Positions 37,556 through 48,195 of a stretch of DNA of 64,000 nucleotides are shown here, piece by piece. Made by a program: the position numbers and the translations under genes. Source of the stretch: Mycolicibacterium cosmeticum (GTDB lineage: Bacteria; Actinomycetota; Actinomycetes; Mycobacteriales; Mycobacteriaceae); the NCBI GenBank assembly GCA_016197365.1, contig JACPVS010000011.1:124001-188000 (forward strand). The letters run 5' to 3'. The stretch's first letter is position 1. The number at the start of each line of letters is the position of its first letter. The notes beneath the pieces were generated by a model. The model searched no databases. It had not been told where the DNA came from and worked only from the letters and a program-made list of their open reading frames with translations.

Positions 37556-38704
37556 GTGGGACTCGACGACCGCGACGCACTTGCCGTGCTGCACGCTGTC
37601 ATCGACGCGGACATGGTCGGCCGGTTCTACACCCGCTGGTTCGCCGCGGACGCCTCCGCGCGTGACCTGTTCCCCCCTGACCTGGCCCACCAGCGCGCCA
37701 ACTTCGCCCACGCGTTGACCTGGCTGCTGACCGAGATGATCGCCCAACGCGCTGACGAACCGATCGCGTTTCTCGCCCAACTCGGCCGGGACCACCGCAT
37801 GTACGGGGTCACCCCGGCGCACTACGACAGCCTGGCCACCGCACTGCTCGGCACCCTGCGCACCGAGTTGCGCGACAGGTGGGATGCCCGGCTCGCCGAA
37901 ACCGCCGGGGATGTGGTGCATCTGCTGGTCGGCGTCATGCGCGGCGCCGCCGATGCCGCCCCCGGTCTGCCGTTTCACGACGGCACCGTCATCGACCACA
38001 TCCGCGTCACCCGCGACGTCTCGATGATCCGGCTGCAGCTCGATCATCCGCTGGACTACCACCCCGGCCAGTACCTCACCGTCCAGGTGCCGCAGTGGCC
38101 GCGGCGCTGGCGGTACCTGTCGCCATCGATCCCGGCCGATCCCGGCGGAACCATCGAGTTCCACATCAGGTCGGTCAGCGGTGGGATGGTGAGTACCGCG
38201 ATCGTCGCCGAGACCGCACCGGGCGACCGCTGGCGATTGTCGAACCCGCACGGCGCCATGCACGTCGACCGGGACGGCGGCGACGTGCTGATGGTCGCAG
38301 GCAGCACCGGTCTGGCACCGCTGCGCACGCTGATCATGGACCTGTGCCGGTTCGGGGTGAATCCGCGGGTGCACCTGTTCTTCGGCGGCCGGTTCCCGTG
38401 CGATCTCTACGATCTGCGCACCCTGTGGGAGATCGCCTCGACCAACCCGTGGCTGTCGGTCACCCCGGTGTCTGAGTTCGCGACCGACCCGCCGTGGGCC
38501 ACCGACTACCCGGACGTCCAGCCGCCGCGCGGGCTGCACGTCCGGCAGAACGGACTGCTCGCCGATGTCGTCACGCGCTACGGCGGCTGGGGCGACCGGC
38601 AGATCCTGGTGTGCGGCGGACCGGACATGGTGACCGCGACCAGGGCCGCCCTGATCGCCAAAGGCGCTCCCGCCGAACGTATCCAGCACGATCCGCTGCA
38701 CTGA
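37556..38704 (+). CDS. type II flavohaemoglobin-like protein (Rv0385-like)
   Basis: 382 residues from GTG 37556. An N-terminal globin domain (residues 1-130; DMVGRFYTRWFAADASARDLFPPD; LAQLGRDHRMYGVTPAHYDSLATALL, with a candidate proximal His in DHRMYG) is joined to a ferredoxin-reductase module. FAD binding is suggested by WRYLSPS and NAD(P) binding by VAGSTGLAPLRTL and VCGGPDM. Canonical flavohaemoglobins have RxYS at the FAD site. The substitution here, and the lineage, fit mycobacterial type II proteins such as Rv0385, which lies next to clpB in M. tuberculosis. A redox or NO role is inferred. Confidence 0.82.
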   Translation: MGLDDRDALAVLHAVIDADMVGRFYTRWFAADASARDLFPPDLAHQRANFAHALTWLLTEMIAQRADEPIAFLAQLGRDHRMYGVTPAHYDSLATALLGTLRTELRDRWDARLAETAGDVVHLLVGVMRGAADAAPGLPFHDGTVIDHIRVTRDVSMIRLQLDHPLDYHPGQYLTVQVPQWPRRWRYLSPSIPADPGGTIEFHIRSVSGGMVSTAIVAETAPGDRWRLSNPHGAMHVDRDGGDVLMVAGSTGLAPLRTLIMDLCRFGVNPRVHLFFGGRFPCDLYDLRTLWEIASTNPWLSVTPVSEFATDPPWATDYPDVQPPRGLHVRQNGLLADVVTRYGGWGDRQILVCGGPDMVTATRAALIAKGAPAERIQHDPLH

Positions 38705-38718
38705 GAGAGGATGCAACG

Positions 38719-39612
38719 GTGTCCGACAACGTCACCTTGAGCGATCCATCGTCCGCCTTGACCGCCACCTTCGTACCCGGTGCGGGCATGATCGGCACCT
38801 CGCTGGCCGAGGACGGCGTGGAGTACCTGGGCCAGCGCCGCGGCCTGGATGCCTACGTCGCCAACGGCAAGACCATGGGCATCCCGCTGCTGTATCCGTG
38901 GGCGAACCGGCTGAGCGCAGCCAGCTACGACGTCGACGGTGCGGTGGTGACGCTGACCCCGGGGTCCGGTGGGGTCCGCGCCGACCCGAACGGTCTGCCC
39001 ATCCACGGGGTGCTGGCCGCCTACCCGGGCTGGCTGGTCACCGAGCGCACCGCGAACCGGCTGACGGCCACCGTCGACTACCGCGGGAACCCGCGACTGC
39101 TGGCGGCGTTCCCGTTCCCGCATGTGCTGACCCAGGACATCACGCTGGCCGATCGCACGCTGACCATCGCCACCACGGTCACGCCGTCGTCGGCTGCGCC
39201 GGTGCCGCTGTGTTTCGGCTATCACCCGTATCTGCAGATCCCCGGAGTGCCCCGTGCCGAGTGGGTGCTGGAGACCCCGGCCCTGCGGCGCTTGCCGGTC
39301 GACGATTCCGGCATCCCGACGGGTGCGCACGAGCTGTGGCCGGCCTCGGCCGAACCGTTGGGGCTGCGCACGCTCGACGACGGCTTCGATCGCGTGCCCG
39401 ACGGCGCGGTGTTCGCCCTATCCGGCGGTGGGCGGCGCATCGAGGTGACCTATCTGCAGGGGTACCCGGCCGCTCAGCTCTTCGCCCCCGCTGGCGACGA
39501 TCTGGTGGCCGTCGAGCCGATGGCGGCCACCACCGACGCACTGCGCCGCGGCGACTACGCGGTGGCCGCGGGCGCTCCGGTGACCGCAATGTTCTCGATC
39601 CGGGTCACGTAG
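38719..39612 (+). CDS. aldose 1-epimerase family protein
   Basis: 297 residues from GTG 38719. It has the galactose mutarotase-like beta-sandwich: GIPLLYPWANRL, GLPIHGVLAAYPGWL, CFGYHPYLQIPG and YLQGYPAAQLFAP. Candidate catalytic residues are the His of IHG and the His of GYHPYL with a late acidic residue. It catalyses anomer interconversion of hexoses or a related sugar phosphate. It lies 14 bases after the flavohaemoglobin gene, although the functional link is not obvious. The stop overlaps the convergent reactivase gene by 8 bases. Confidence 0.88.
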   Translation: MSDNVTLSDPSSALTATFVPGAGMIGTSLAEDGVEYLGQRRGLDAYVANGKTMGIPLLYPWANRLSAASYDVDGAVVTLTPGSGGVRADPNGLPIHGVLAAYPGWLVTERTANRLTATVDYRGNPRLLAAFPFPHVLTQDITLADRTLTIATTVTPSSAAPVPLCFGYHPYLQIPGVPRAEWVLETPALRRLPVDDSGIPTGAHELWPASAEPLGLRTLDDGFDRVPDGAVFALSGGGRRIEVTYLQGYPAAQLFAPAGDDLVAVEPMAATTDALRRGDYAVAAGAPVTAMFSIRVT

Positions 39613-41305
39613 CCACCGCAAACAGGTGCACCAGTCCGGACGCGACCGCGTACCGGGGGCCGTGCATGCCGTCGATGTCGGCCCGGCCCACCACCACCTC
39701 ACCGCGCAGCGACTCGCCGACGGTGCGGATCAGTTCGTCGTCGAGTGCCCCGCCACCGGCCAGCACCAGCACGGCGGGCATCCGGTCGAACACCCGTAGG
39801 CACCGCACGATGTTCGCTCCCACCGTGGCCTGCTTGACGGCGAGGCGCAGGCTGCGCCATTCCTCGGCGGCCAGCGTGCGGGAGAACGGCACCAGGCCTG
39901 CGCTGCCGCGGGTGCACAGCCGTCCGATGGCGTCGGCCGAGGCCGGGGTGTCCAGGAACACCCGCCGGCCGTCCTCCTCGTGCGCCAGATGTGGTCCTTC
40001 CACCCGCAACGCGGGGCTGCGTTTCACGCGTTCGGCCAGGGCCCGCGGGATGGACAGCACGCGGGCCACCGCCGAGGTGATGGTCTCCCCCGCCCCCGCC
40101 GCCGTGACGATGCCGCCCGCCCCCACCAGATCGACTGTGCCGCCGCCGATATCGCAGACGATCACGTCGTCGGGCAGGCCCGGCGTGGTGCGGGCTCCCC
40201 GCGCGGCGGCGGCAGGTTCTCCGCCCAGCGTGCGAGCCGGCCGGCCCGTCAACTCGGTCATCGTCTCGGCCGCGTCGGCCACGTGATCGGCAGCCAGCAG
40301 GGCGACGACGGCGCCGCGGGTGTCGGCGACCCCGCGACGCAGCCATGCCCCGTTGTCGATGGCCGCCAGATCGGTGAAATAGGCGTCGTCGACGGCGATC
40401 CCGTCCTCGGCGGACATGCACGACCGCAACCGGACCCGCACCGCGGTGCCCGGTGGTTCGGTGCGCAGCAGCGGATAGGCCTGTTCGGGTGAGAACCGCA
40501 CCGTCTCACCCCGGACCAGGCAGTCGACGTAATCATCGTCGGTCGCAGGCGGTTCGGGGGCGCGGGTACGCCGGGTCACCGCGATGGCGGGCGCGTCCGC
40601 CAGTTCCCTGGTGAACTCAGCGACCCACGGAAGTTCGGCTGGATCGATCCGCAGGGCCGCGGCCAGTGCGATGGGGTCGGCGAGTGACCGGTGGGCGCGG
40701 CCTTCCTCGACCACCTCGACAGCGACGAGCACGTCGGGCTCCAGCAGGTGGGTGTCGGCCTCGTCGACGACGGGTACCGGGACCGGGATGCGGTTGGCGA
40801 TCAGCACCGCGTCGTCCTCGGCGGCGAGCACCCCGGCGATCGTCCAGCCGGCCGCCACCGCATCGCAGATGCGTTGTGCGGCTTCCTCGAAGTCGATGTC
40901 CGGCCCGATCGAGACGATCACCGGGTCGACGGCTGGCGGTCCGGTCAGCGCATGCACCGGCACGTGGCGCCCGACGCCGTAGCCGGTACCGGCCGGGGTG
41001 CTGGCGTCGGGGCGGCGCAGGCTGATCACCGGTGAGCGGGGTGAGGCGGCCGGGGGCAGCGGCGCGGTCGTGGTGTCGACGGGCCGGATCGCCGGCAGCA
41101 GCACCTCGTCCGCGCGCACCCCGGCCTCCCCCTCGATGCGGGTCAGCAGGGCGGCCGCCCCCTCCAGGGAGTCGCGGGATCCCTTGCGGCCACGCGTGGG
41201 AGACTGGCCGTGCGCGAAGGGTTCGGCCCGACCGGCGGACACCCTGGCCAGCACGATCTCGGTGGTGTGGTTGCCGACATCGATGCCTGCCACTACTGCA
41301 CTCAA
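39605..41305 (-). CDS. diol/glycerol dehydratase reactivating factor, large subunit
   Basis: 566 residues from a TTG start that overlaps the small-subunit stop (TTGA). An actin-like ATPase that swaps inactivated cobalamin out of diol dehydratase: VVAGIDVGNHTTEIVLARV (phosphate loop), VIVCDIGGGTVDLVGAGG (second phosphate loop) and VLVLAGGGALDDELIRTVG (adenosine motif). Family members work with a small partner (DdrB/PduH). No such gene is seen in this operon. It is the last gene of the dehydratase operon. Confidence 0.9.
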   Translation of the reverse strand: MSAVVAGIDVGNHTTEIVLARVSAGRAEPFAHGQSPTRGRKGSRDSLEGAAALLTRIEGEAGVRADEVLLPAIRPVDTTTAPLPPAASPRSPVISLRRPDASTPAGTGYGVGRHVPVHALTGPPAVDPVIVSIGPDIDFEEAAQRICDAVAAGWTIAGVLAAEDDAVLIANRIPVPVPVVDEADTHLLEPDVLVAVEVVEEGRAHRSLADPIALAAALRIDPAELPWVAEFTRELADAPAIAVTRRTRAPEPPATDDDYVDCLVRGETVRFSPEQAYPLLRTEPPGTAVRVRLRSCMSAEDGIAVDDAYFTDLAAIDNGAWLRRGVADTRGAVVALLAADHVADAAETMTELTGRPARTLGGEPAAAARGARTTPGLPDDVIVCDIGGGTVDLVGAGGIVTAAGAGETITSAVARVLSIPRALAERVKRSPALRVEGPHLAHEEDGRRVFLDTPASADAIGRLCTRGSAGLVPFSRTLAAEEWRSLRLAVKQATVGANIVRCLRVFDRMPAVLVLAGGGALDDELIRTVGESLRGEVVVGRADIDGMHGPRYAVASGLVHLFAVAT

Positions 41306-41631
41306 CGCAACAAGCCCCGCCTGGCATACACGGCCGCGGCCTGCGCCACCAGCGCGGCGCAGCGCGACGCGCCCCGAGTGTCGAGCGACACCCGCAGCGC
41401 CTCCAGTTCGGCGGCCGTCGAGCGGTGCGGGCGCAGCGCCTCGTAGAGCGCCATCACCTCTTCCCCGTCGATCAACGCCAATTCGGCTGCGCGCAGGAAG
41501 TTCTCGGCGAGCTGCGGGTTGCCGTGCTCCTCGGCGACGACGGCCTGGTGGGCCAGCGTGGCCGGGTCCATCTGCAGATCCGCGAGCGTCAGCCGGCCCT
41601 CGACAGCGGCTGCCACGGTGTACTCACTCAT
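41302..41631 (-). CDS. pduE: diol dehydratase small subunit
   Basis: 109 residues. The helical pattern LADLQMDPATLAHQAVVAEEHGNPQLAENFLRAAELALIDGEEVMALYEALRPHRST is typical of the gamma subunit of propanediol/glycerol dehydratase. Its ATG overlaps the large-medium subunit stop (ATGA), and its stop overlaps the reactivase start. It is shorter than enterobacterial PduE, lacking much of the N-terminal extension that targets the enzyme to microcompartments, and no shell genes are present. Confidence 0.9.
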   Translation of the reverse strand: MSEYTVAAAVEGRLTLADLQMDPATLAHQAVVAEEHGNPQLAENFLRAAELALIDGEEVMALYEALRPHRSTAAELEALRVSLDTRGASRCAALVAQAAAVYARRGLLR

Positions 41632-43877
41632 GCCCGCGTCACCTGCACGGTGAGCGGCGCGGCACCGGGTTCACTGGCCTCGCGCTCCAGGGCGACCAGC
41701 GCGACGGCGCGGGCGTGATAGCGCGCCGAGATCGATTCATCGGTACCTCCGGTGAGGATGGGGACGGGCGCCATGCCCTTGGCGTGCCGGGCGGCGTTGC
41801 GGCCGAGTTCGCGGTAATTGCGCGCCGTGAGCAGCGGCGCCACGCTGAACAGTTCCAGGTTGGCCAGCGGCGCCAGGTCGCGGCGGTGGATCAGCGCGGT
41901 GCCCTTGCCCTGCAAGCCGATTCCGATGCCCGAGCCGGACAGCTTCGCCGCGGTCAGCCCGATCATGCCGACGTCGATGGTGGAGCGCACCTGCACGAAC
42001 CGCGGTACGCAGCCTTCCTCTTCCAGTCCCGCGGTGAGCTGGCGGATGGCCTCGCCGACCGTCAACCCGCACAGCGTCAGCCAGACGGTGCGCCCCAGCG
42101 CGGGCGACAGACCGATGCAGACCTCGCGCGGGTCGGCACCCTGGCGCGCCTCTTCGATCTCGGTGACCACGAGGTGGCCGTGATACTCGGCTTGGTCGGC
42201 GGTGAGTTCGCTGGTGGTGCGGGCCTGCCGGATGTCGTCGATCTCGGTGCGACGCGCGTCGGTCAGCACGTAACCCGTTCCGGGACCGCGATAGTCGTTG
42301 GGATCGGTGACCTTGGACAGCACCCGCATCTGTTCGTCGAAGATCGCCGATGTCTGCAGCTGGTCGCCGCGTAGTCGCTCGGCGGTGAGCGCCATGATGG
42401 CCTGCGCCTCCTCGGTGTAGCCGGTGCGGTGCAGCGACCCGATGACGTCGAACACCGTCAGCTGGCGGGCTTCGATGGCGGCCGCGGCCTCGGCGACGGC
42501 CTTCGGGTCCCCGGGCGGCAGGTCGCGGGAGTCGTTGGCGACGACGGCGGCGGTGACGCGGTCGTCGTCGTAATCGGCCAGCCCGAGGTCGCGGTACACG
42601 GCCTGCACGGCGGTGGCTGCCCGCCGCCGCACCTGCTCCAGGTGCTGCGGGCTGACGGTGCGAAGCCCGCCGTCGACTCCCCAGTCCCGTTGCAGCACAA
42701 GGAAATCATCCATGTCGTCGGCGTTGAAGTTGGACAGCGCGAAGGCGTTGTCGTAACGCGGGATCGAGCCGAAGCCGGAGAAGATGAAGTCGGCGCCGCC
42801 CAGCAGCACCGGCAGGGTGTGCGCGCTGCGCCGTACGTCGGACTCGGAGATCAGGTTGTCGTTGCCCGCACAGGATTCCAGGTCACGCATCATCACCATG
42901 AGGTTCTCGGCCAGCAGTTCCTTCATACCCTCGGGCACCGAGGACACCACCCCGACACCGTCGATGCCGCCGTTCTGTACGCCCTGGGAGCCCAGTGCCC
43001 TTGCCAGTGAGACGCACCGGGATTCGAGGTAGAGGATGGAGCATTTCTCGGCCGCACCCATCAGGACCTCGGCGCCGCCGCCGCTGGTGACCCGCATCTT
43101 CAGGCCGCGCGACGCATAGGCGGAGGTCAGGATGGCTTTGGAGAACGGGGTGTCGTCGCCGTCGGTGAAGACCTGTTCGGTGCCGTAGATGGAGATGGTC
43201 TCGGCGTAACTGGTCAGGCCGCGCAGGCCCAGCCGCAGTTCCAGCGCCTCCTCGATGGAGCACTGGGCCATCGCGCCCGGCACGCCCACCTGCGAGCCGA
43301 TCAACAGTGCGACCGCGTTGGACGGTGCGTCGCCGAGTACCGGCACGGTGGTCTCGACCTCACGGAAGCCGTAGGCCACGGCACTGGCGGCGTCGGCGGC
43401 GATCAGCAGCGGATCGTCGAGCTGATTGGTGACGTGCGCCTGGTTGCTCGGGGTGCGCCGGGCCCGCATCTTGCTCATCGCGACCTGCATCTCGGCCGGG
43501 CTGAGGACCGCGACGACGCGCGCCAGTTTGGCCGGGGTGGTGCCGCCGATGAGCCGGACCACCTCGGCGCGGGGCACGTTGATGTCGACGGTCATCCGGG
43601 CCAGCGTGGCGTCGTCGAGCGCCATGGCCTCCTGCGCCGCCGCCAGATCGATGCCGTACTGCGCGATGAATTCGTCGATGACGTCGAAGTCCTGTGCCGG
43701 TTTGCCGTCCAGTTCGACGACCGCGCCGTCGCGGATGACCAGCGACGGCGCCGGGTCGAAGGGGCTGCTCATCGCGGCCAGCCCGAGTTCGGGTGTGGCG
43801 ACGCTGAACCCGTCCAGGTTGATCGGCTTGGCGTCCAACACACGAAAACGGCCCAGTTCAGGGGAGGATTCGGCCAT
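41628..43877 (-). CDS. diol/glycerol dehydratase, fused large and medium subunits
   Basis: 749 residues. Residues 1-560 are the large (alpha) subunit TIM barrel (QVGVPGAMAQCSIEEALELRLG; GSQGVQNGGIDGVGV; SSVPEGMKELLAENL; FSGFGSIPRYDNAFA). From about 580 the medium (beta) subunit follows (GLSPALGRTVWLTLCGLTVGEAIRQL; GKGTALIHRRDLAPLANLELF). In enterobacteria these are separate genes. The enzyme uses adenosylcobalamin to dehydrate 1,2-diols or glycerol to aldehydes. It starts 78 bases after hspR on the same strand, with no cobalamin riboswitch in that gap. Confidence 0.92.
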   Translation of the reverse strand: MAESSPELGRFRVLDAKPINLDGFSVATPELGLAAMSSPFDPAPSLVIRDGAVVELDGKPAQDFDVIDEFIAQYGIDLAAAQEAMALDDATLARMTVDINVPRAEVVRLIGGTTPAKLARVVAVLSPAEMQVAMSKMRARRTPSNQAHVTNQLDDPLLIAADAASAVAYGFREVETTVPVLGDAPSNAVALLIGSQVGVPGAMAQCSIEEALELRLGLRGLTSYAETISIYGTEQVFTDGDDTPFSKAILTSAYASRGLKMRVTSGGGAEVLMGAAEKCSILYLESRCVSLARALGSQGVQNGGIDGVGVVSSVPEGMKELLAENLMVMMRDLESCAGNDNLISESDVRRSAHTLPVLLGGADFIFSGFGSIPRYDNAFALSNFNADDMDDFLVLQRDWGVDGGLRTVSPQHLEQVRRRAATAVQAVYRDLGLADYDDDRVTAAVVANDSRDLPPGDPKAVAEAAAAIEARQLTVFDVIGSLHRTGYTEEAQAIMALTAERLRGDQLQTSAIFDEQMRVLSKVTDPNDYRGPGTGYVLTDARRTEIDDIRQARTTSELTADQAEYHGHLVVTEIEEARQGADPREVCIGLSPALGRTVWLTLCGLTVGEAIRQLTAGLEEEGCVPRFVQVRSTIDVGMIGLTAAKLSGSGIGIGLQGKGTALIHRRDLAPLANLELFSVAPLLTARNYRELGRNAARHAKGMAPVPILTGGTDESISARYHARAVALVALEREASEPGAAPLTVQVTRA

Positions 43878-43955
43878 GCCCGAATCCTGCCCTGACTGGA
43901 CCGTTTTCGTAAAGGGTTAGTCCATTTGTCGGGGTATCCCAACCAAAAGACGGGG

Positions 43956-44309
43956 TTAGCGGACCCTGCGTGCGTGCGGCTGCCACAGCACCACGGCGGT
44001 GCTGGGCTTACGCCCCCGATCGAGCTCCGCGGACAGCTCGGCGACCCGGGCCTGGAGCGCCTCGACCTGGTTGGTCAGTTCGATGATCCGTTTGATCCCG
44101 GCCAGATTGACGCCCTCGTCCTGAGACAGTCGCTGGACTTCCCGAAGCAGATCGACATCGTGCTCCGAGTAGCGGCGACCGCCTCCGGACGTGCGCTGCG
44201 GGCTGACCAAACCGAGCCGGTCATACGTGCGCAAGGTCTGAGCGTGCATACCGGCCAACTCGGCGGCTACCGAGATGAGGAAGGTACGCGCGTCGCTCTC
44301 CTTGCTCAC
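43956..44309 (-). CDS. hspR: heat-shock repressor HspR (MerR family)
   Basis: 117 residues from a GTG start that overlaps the dnaJ stop (GTGA). A MerR-type winged helix ([49 protein letters not shown]) is followed by a coiled coil ([22 protein letters not shown]). HspR binds HAIR operators, using DnaK as co-repressor in actinobacteria. HAIR elements occur here before dnaK and before clpB, so this gene feeds back on its own operon. Confidence 0.96.
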   Translation of the reverse strand: MSKESDARTFLISVAAELAGMHAQTLRTYDRLGLVSPQRTSGGGRRYSEHDVDLLREVQRLSQDEGVNLAGIKRIIELTNQVEALQARVAELSAELDRGRKPSTAVVLWQPHARRVR

Positions 44310-45487
44310 GACAAGCTCCCGGCCCAGCCCGCACGCGGGTCGAAGCCGCTGGCGCGTTCCGCCTTCGCGTAGGCCTCCAGCGCCTCGGCCGCCTCACCCT
44401 CCAGGTTCGGCGGCACCGCGACCTTGACGGTGACCAGCAGGTCGCCGTGGCCGCCGGAGCGCTTGGGCACACCGCGTCCACGCACCCGCAGGATCCGGCC
44501 GTCGGAGGTGCCCTTGGGCACCCGCACGCCGACCTTGCCCTCCAGAGTGGGGATGGAAAGGGTTGTGCCCAAAGCCAACTCGTGGAAACTCACCGGAACG
44601 GTGACCGTCAGGTCGTCGCCGTCACGGCCGAACACCTTGTCCGGCCGCACATGCACGGTGACGTACAGATCGCCCGATGGCGCACCACGCAGGCCCGCCT
44701 CACCCTGGCCGGCCAACCGGATACGCTGCCCGTCCTCGACACCCGGAGGGATCCGGACGTTGATGGTGCGGGTCCGGGTGGTTACCCCGGTGCCCTTGCA
44801 CTCATCGCAGGGGTGCTCGATGATCGACCCGCTGCCCCGGCATTCGGTGCACGGTTCGGAGAATCCGAATGCGCCCTGATTGCGGTTTACCACCCCGGCG
44901 CCGTTGCAGTTCGCGCACACCTTGGGGCTGGTGCCCGGACGTGCGCCGCTGCCATGACAGTTCGTACACGGGGCCGGGCTGGTGAGCCGCAACGGCATCG
45001 CCACGCCCTTGGTGGCCTCCATGAACGACAGTTCGGTTTCGGTCTCCAGATCATTGCCCCGTCGTGGCCGGCTCGGCCTGGGCTGCTGTGCGCCCCGGCC
45101 GAACAGACCACCGAAGAGGTCACCGATGTTCGCCCCGCCGGACTGGCCGGCCTGGTCGAACAGGTCACCGAGGTTGAACTCGGCGCCGTCGGAGCTGAAT
45201 CCTCCGCCGCCGTAGGGACCTGCTCCGCCACCACCGCTGCGACGCCCGAACCCCCCGCTGGCGAACAGCCGGCGGGTCTCGTCGTACTCCTTCTTCTTGG
45301 CCTCGTCCGACAGCACGCTGTACGCCTCAGACACCGCCTTGAACCGCTCGGCCCCGTCCGGATTCTTGTCCGGGTGCAGCTCGGAAGCCAGCTTGCGATA
45401 GGCGCTCTTGATGGTCTTGGCGTCAGCGTCGGAGGAGACGCCGAGCTCCTTGTAGAAGTCCTTCTCGACCCATTCACGCTGGGCCAT
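44306..45487 (-). CDS. dnaJ: chaperone DnaJ (DnaJ1)
   Basis: 393 residues. The J domain has the HPD tripeptide at 38-40, and a Gly/Phe-rich region covers about 75-125. Four CxxCxGxG zinc motifs follow ([32 protein letters not shown]), then the C-terminal substrate domains. It stimulates DnaK ATPase and delivers substrates. The gene lies 20 bases after grpE and overlaps hspR by 4 bases. Confidence 0.97.
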   Translation of the reverse strand: MAQREWVEKDFYKELGVSSDADAKTIKSAYRKLASELHPDKNPDGAERFKAVSEAYSVLSDEAKKKEYDETRRLFASGGFGRRSGGGGAGPYGGGGFSSDGAEFNLGDLFDQAGQSGGANIGDLFGGLFGRGAQQPRPSRPRRGNDLETETELSFMEATKGVAMPLRLTSPAPCTNCHGSGARPGTSPKVCANCNGAGVVNRNQGAFGFSEPCTECRGSGSIIEHPCDECKGTGVTTRTRTINVRIPPGVEDGQRIRLAGQGEAGLRGAPSGDLYVTVHVRPDKVFGRDGDDLTVTVPVSFHELALGTTLSIPTLEGKVGVRVPKGTSDGRILRVRGRGVPKRSGGHGDLLVTVKVAVPPNLEGEAAEALEAYAKAERASGFDPRAGWAGSLS

Positions 45488-45507
45488 GCGTCACCTCCCT
45501 ACGGGGC

Positions 45508-46103
45508 CTAGTCTTCTGATTCTGCGGGTTGTTGTGCGCCGGAGCCTGCATTGACAGCACTCTCGACCGTGTCGACCACACCGACCATGGCGTGGCGGAC
45601 CACAAGGTCTCCGACCTTGTAGCCCTGCCGCATGACGGTGCCCAGTACCGGGTTGGATCCGTCGCCCTCGTGCTGCACGGCCTCGTGCAGCGACGGGTCG
45701 AACGGGTCCCCCTCGGCGCCGAAGGACGAAAGTCCCAGTCCTTCAAGGGTGCTCACCAACTTCTCGGCCACACCCTTGAGCGGTCCGGATTCCAGATCGC
45801 CGTGGCTGCGGGCCCGGTCCAAGTCGTCGAGGACACCCACCAACTGGGTGATCACGGCGACCTTCGCGCGGTCCGCGGCGACCTGCTGGTCACGCAGGGC
45901 ACGCTTGCGGTAATTCGCGAATTCGGCCTGCACCCGCTGCAGATCGGCGGTCAGCTCGGCAACCTTGTCGCTGTCGGTGTCGGCGGGTGCCGCCTCCCCA
46001 GATTCCTCTGGGGAGGACGGCGCCTGCTCACGAATTTCACCGGTGACCGGATCGACGCGCCGTTTGTCGGTGATGGTCACCGGCTCCTGCGAATCGTCCT
46101 GAG

Positions 46104-46107
<4 letters not shown>
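45508..46107 (-). CDS. grpE: nucleotide exchange factor GrpE
   Basis: 199 residues from a GTG that overlaps the dnaK stop (GTGA). It has an acidic disordered start, a long coiled coil ([29 protein letters not shown]) and the beta domain with [42 protein letters not shown]. It speeds ADP release from DnaK. Length is normal for an actinobacterial GrpE. Confidence 0.97.
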
Positions 46108-47972
<1,865 letters not shown>

Positions 47973-48003
47973 AGTTAGTTCCTCCTGAATAGCTTTACTA
48001 GGA

Positions 48004-48024
48004 TCTGAGTGAACCTCGCTCAAG
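48004..48024 (-). promoter_or_regulatory. second, weaker HAIR-like element before dnaK
   Basis: TCTGAGT-N7-GCTCAAG, 11 of 14 positions matching the HAIR consensus. It lies 32-52 bases upstream of the dnaK ATG, inside the presumed 5' leader. It would allow two HspR dimers on the operator region together with the upstream site. Confidence 0.55.
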
Positions 48025-48058
48025 CCTGCACCTGCGGATGGTTGCCTGTCAAGCCAGA

Positions 48059-48079
48059 GTTGAGTCTGATGCACTCAAG
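48059..48079 (-). promoter_or_regulatory. primary HAIR element (HspR operator) before dnaK
   Basis: GTTGAGT-N7-ACTCAAG, 13 of 14 positions matching CTTGAGT-N7-ACTCAAG. It begins directly downstream of a TTGACA hexamer (48086-48081 on the minus strand), so bound HspR would cover the core of a housekeeping-type promoter. Confidence 0.88.
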
Positions 48080-48093
48080 TTGTCAAAATGGTC

Positions 48094-48119
48094 AACGGGT
48101 CCCCTCGCGGTTTTGTTCC
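48094..48119 (-). promoter_or_regulatory. SigH-type promoter for dnaK
   Basis: On the minus strand GGGAAC (GGAAC 48119-48115), exactly 18 bases, then GTT (48096-48094). This matches the SigH consensus and has the same spacing as the clpB promoter at 23314-23339. Its expected start point lies upstream of the HAIR element. Confidence 0.72.
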
Positions 48120-48195
48120 CGCGGTCCGCAAAACCGACGAAATGGCCGCCTCGCGACCTCCGAAGCAGCCATTTCGTCGGAATCGAACTGTCCGG

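Noticed and set aside
43878..43955. Cobalamin riboswitch before the B12-dependent dehydratase
   Set aside because: The gap is only 78 bases, too short for the aptamer, and no B12-box-like sequence was seen.
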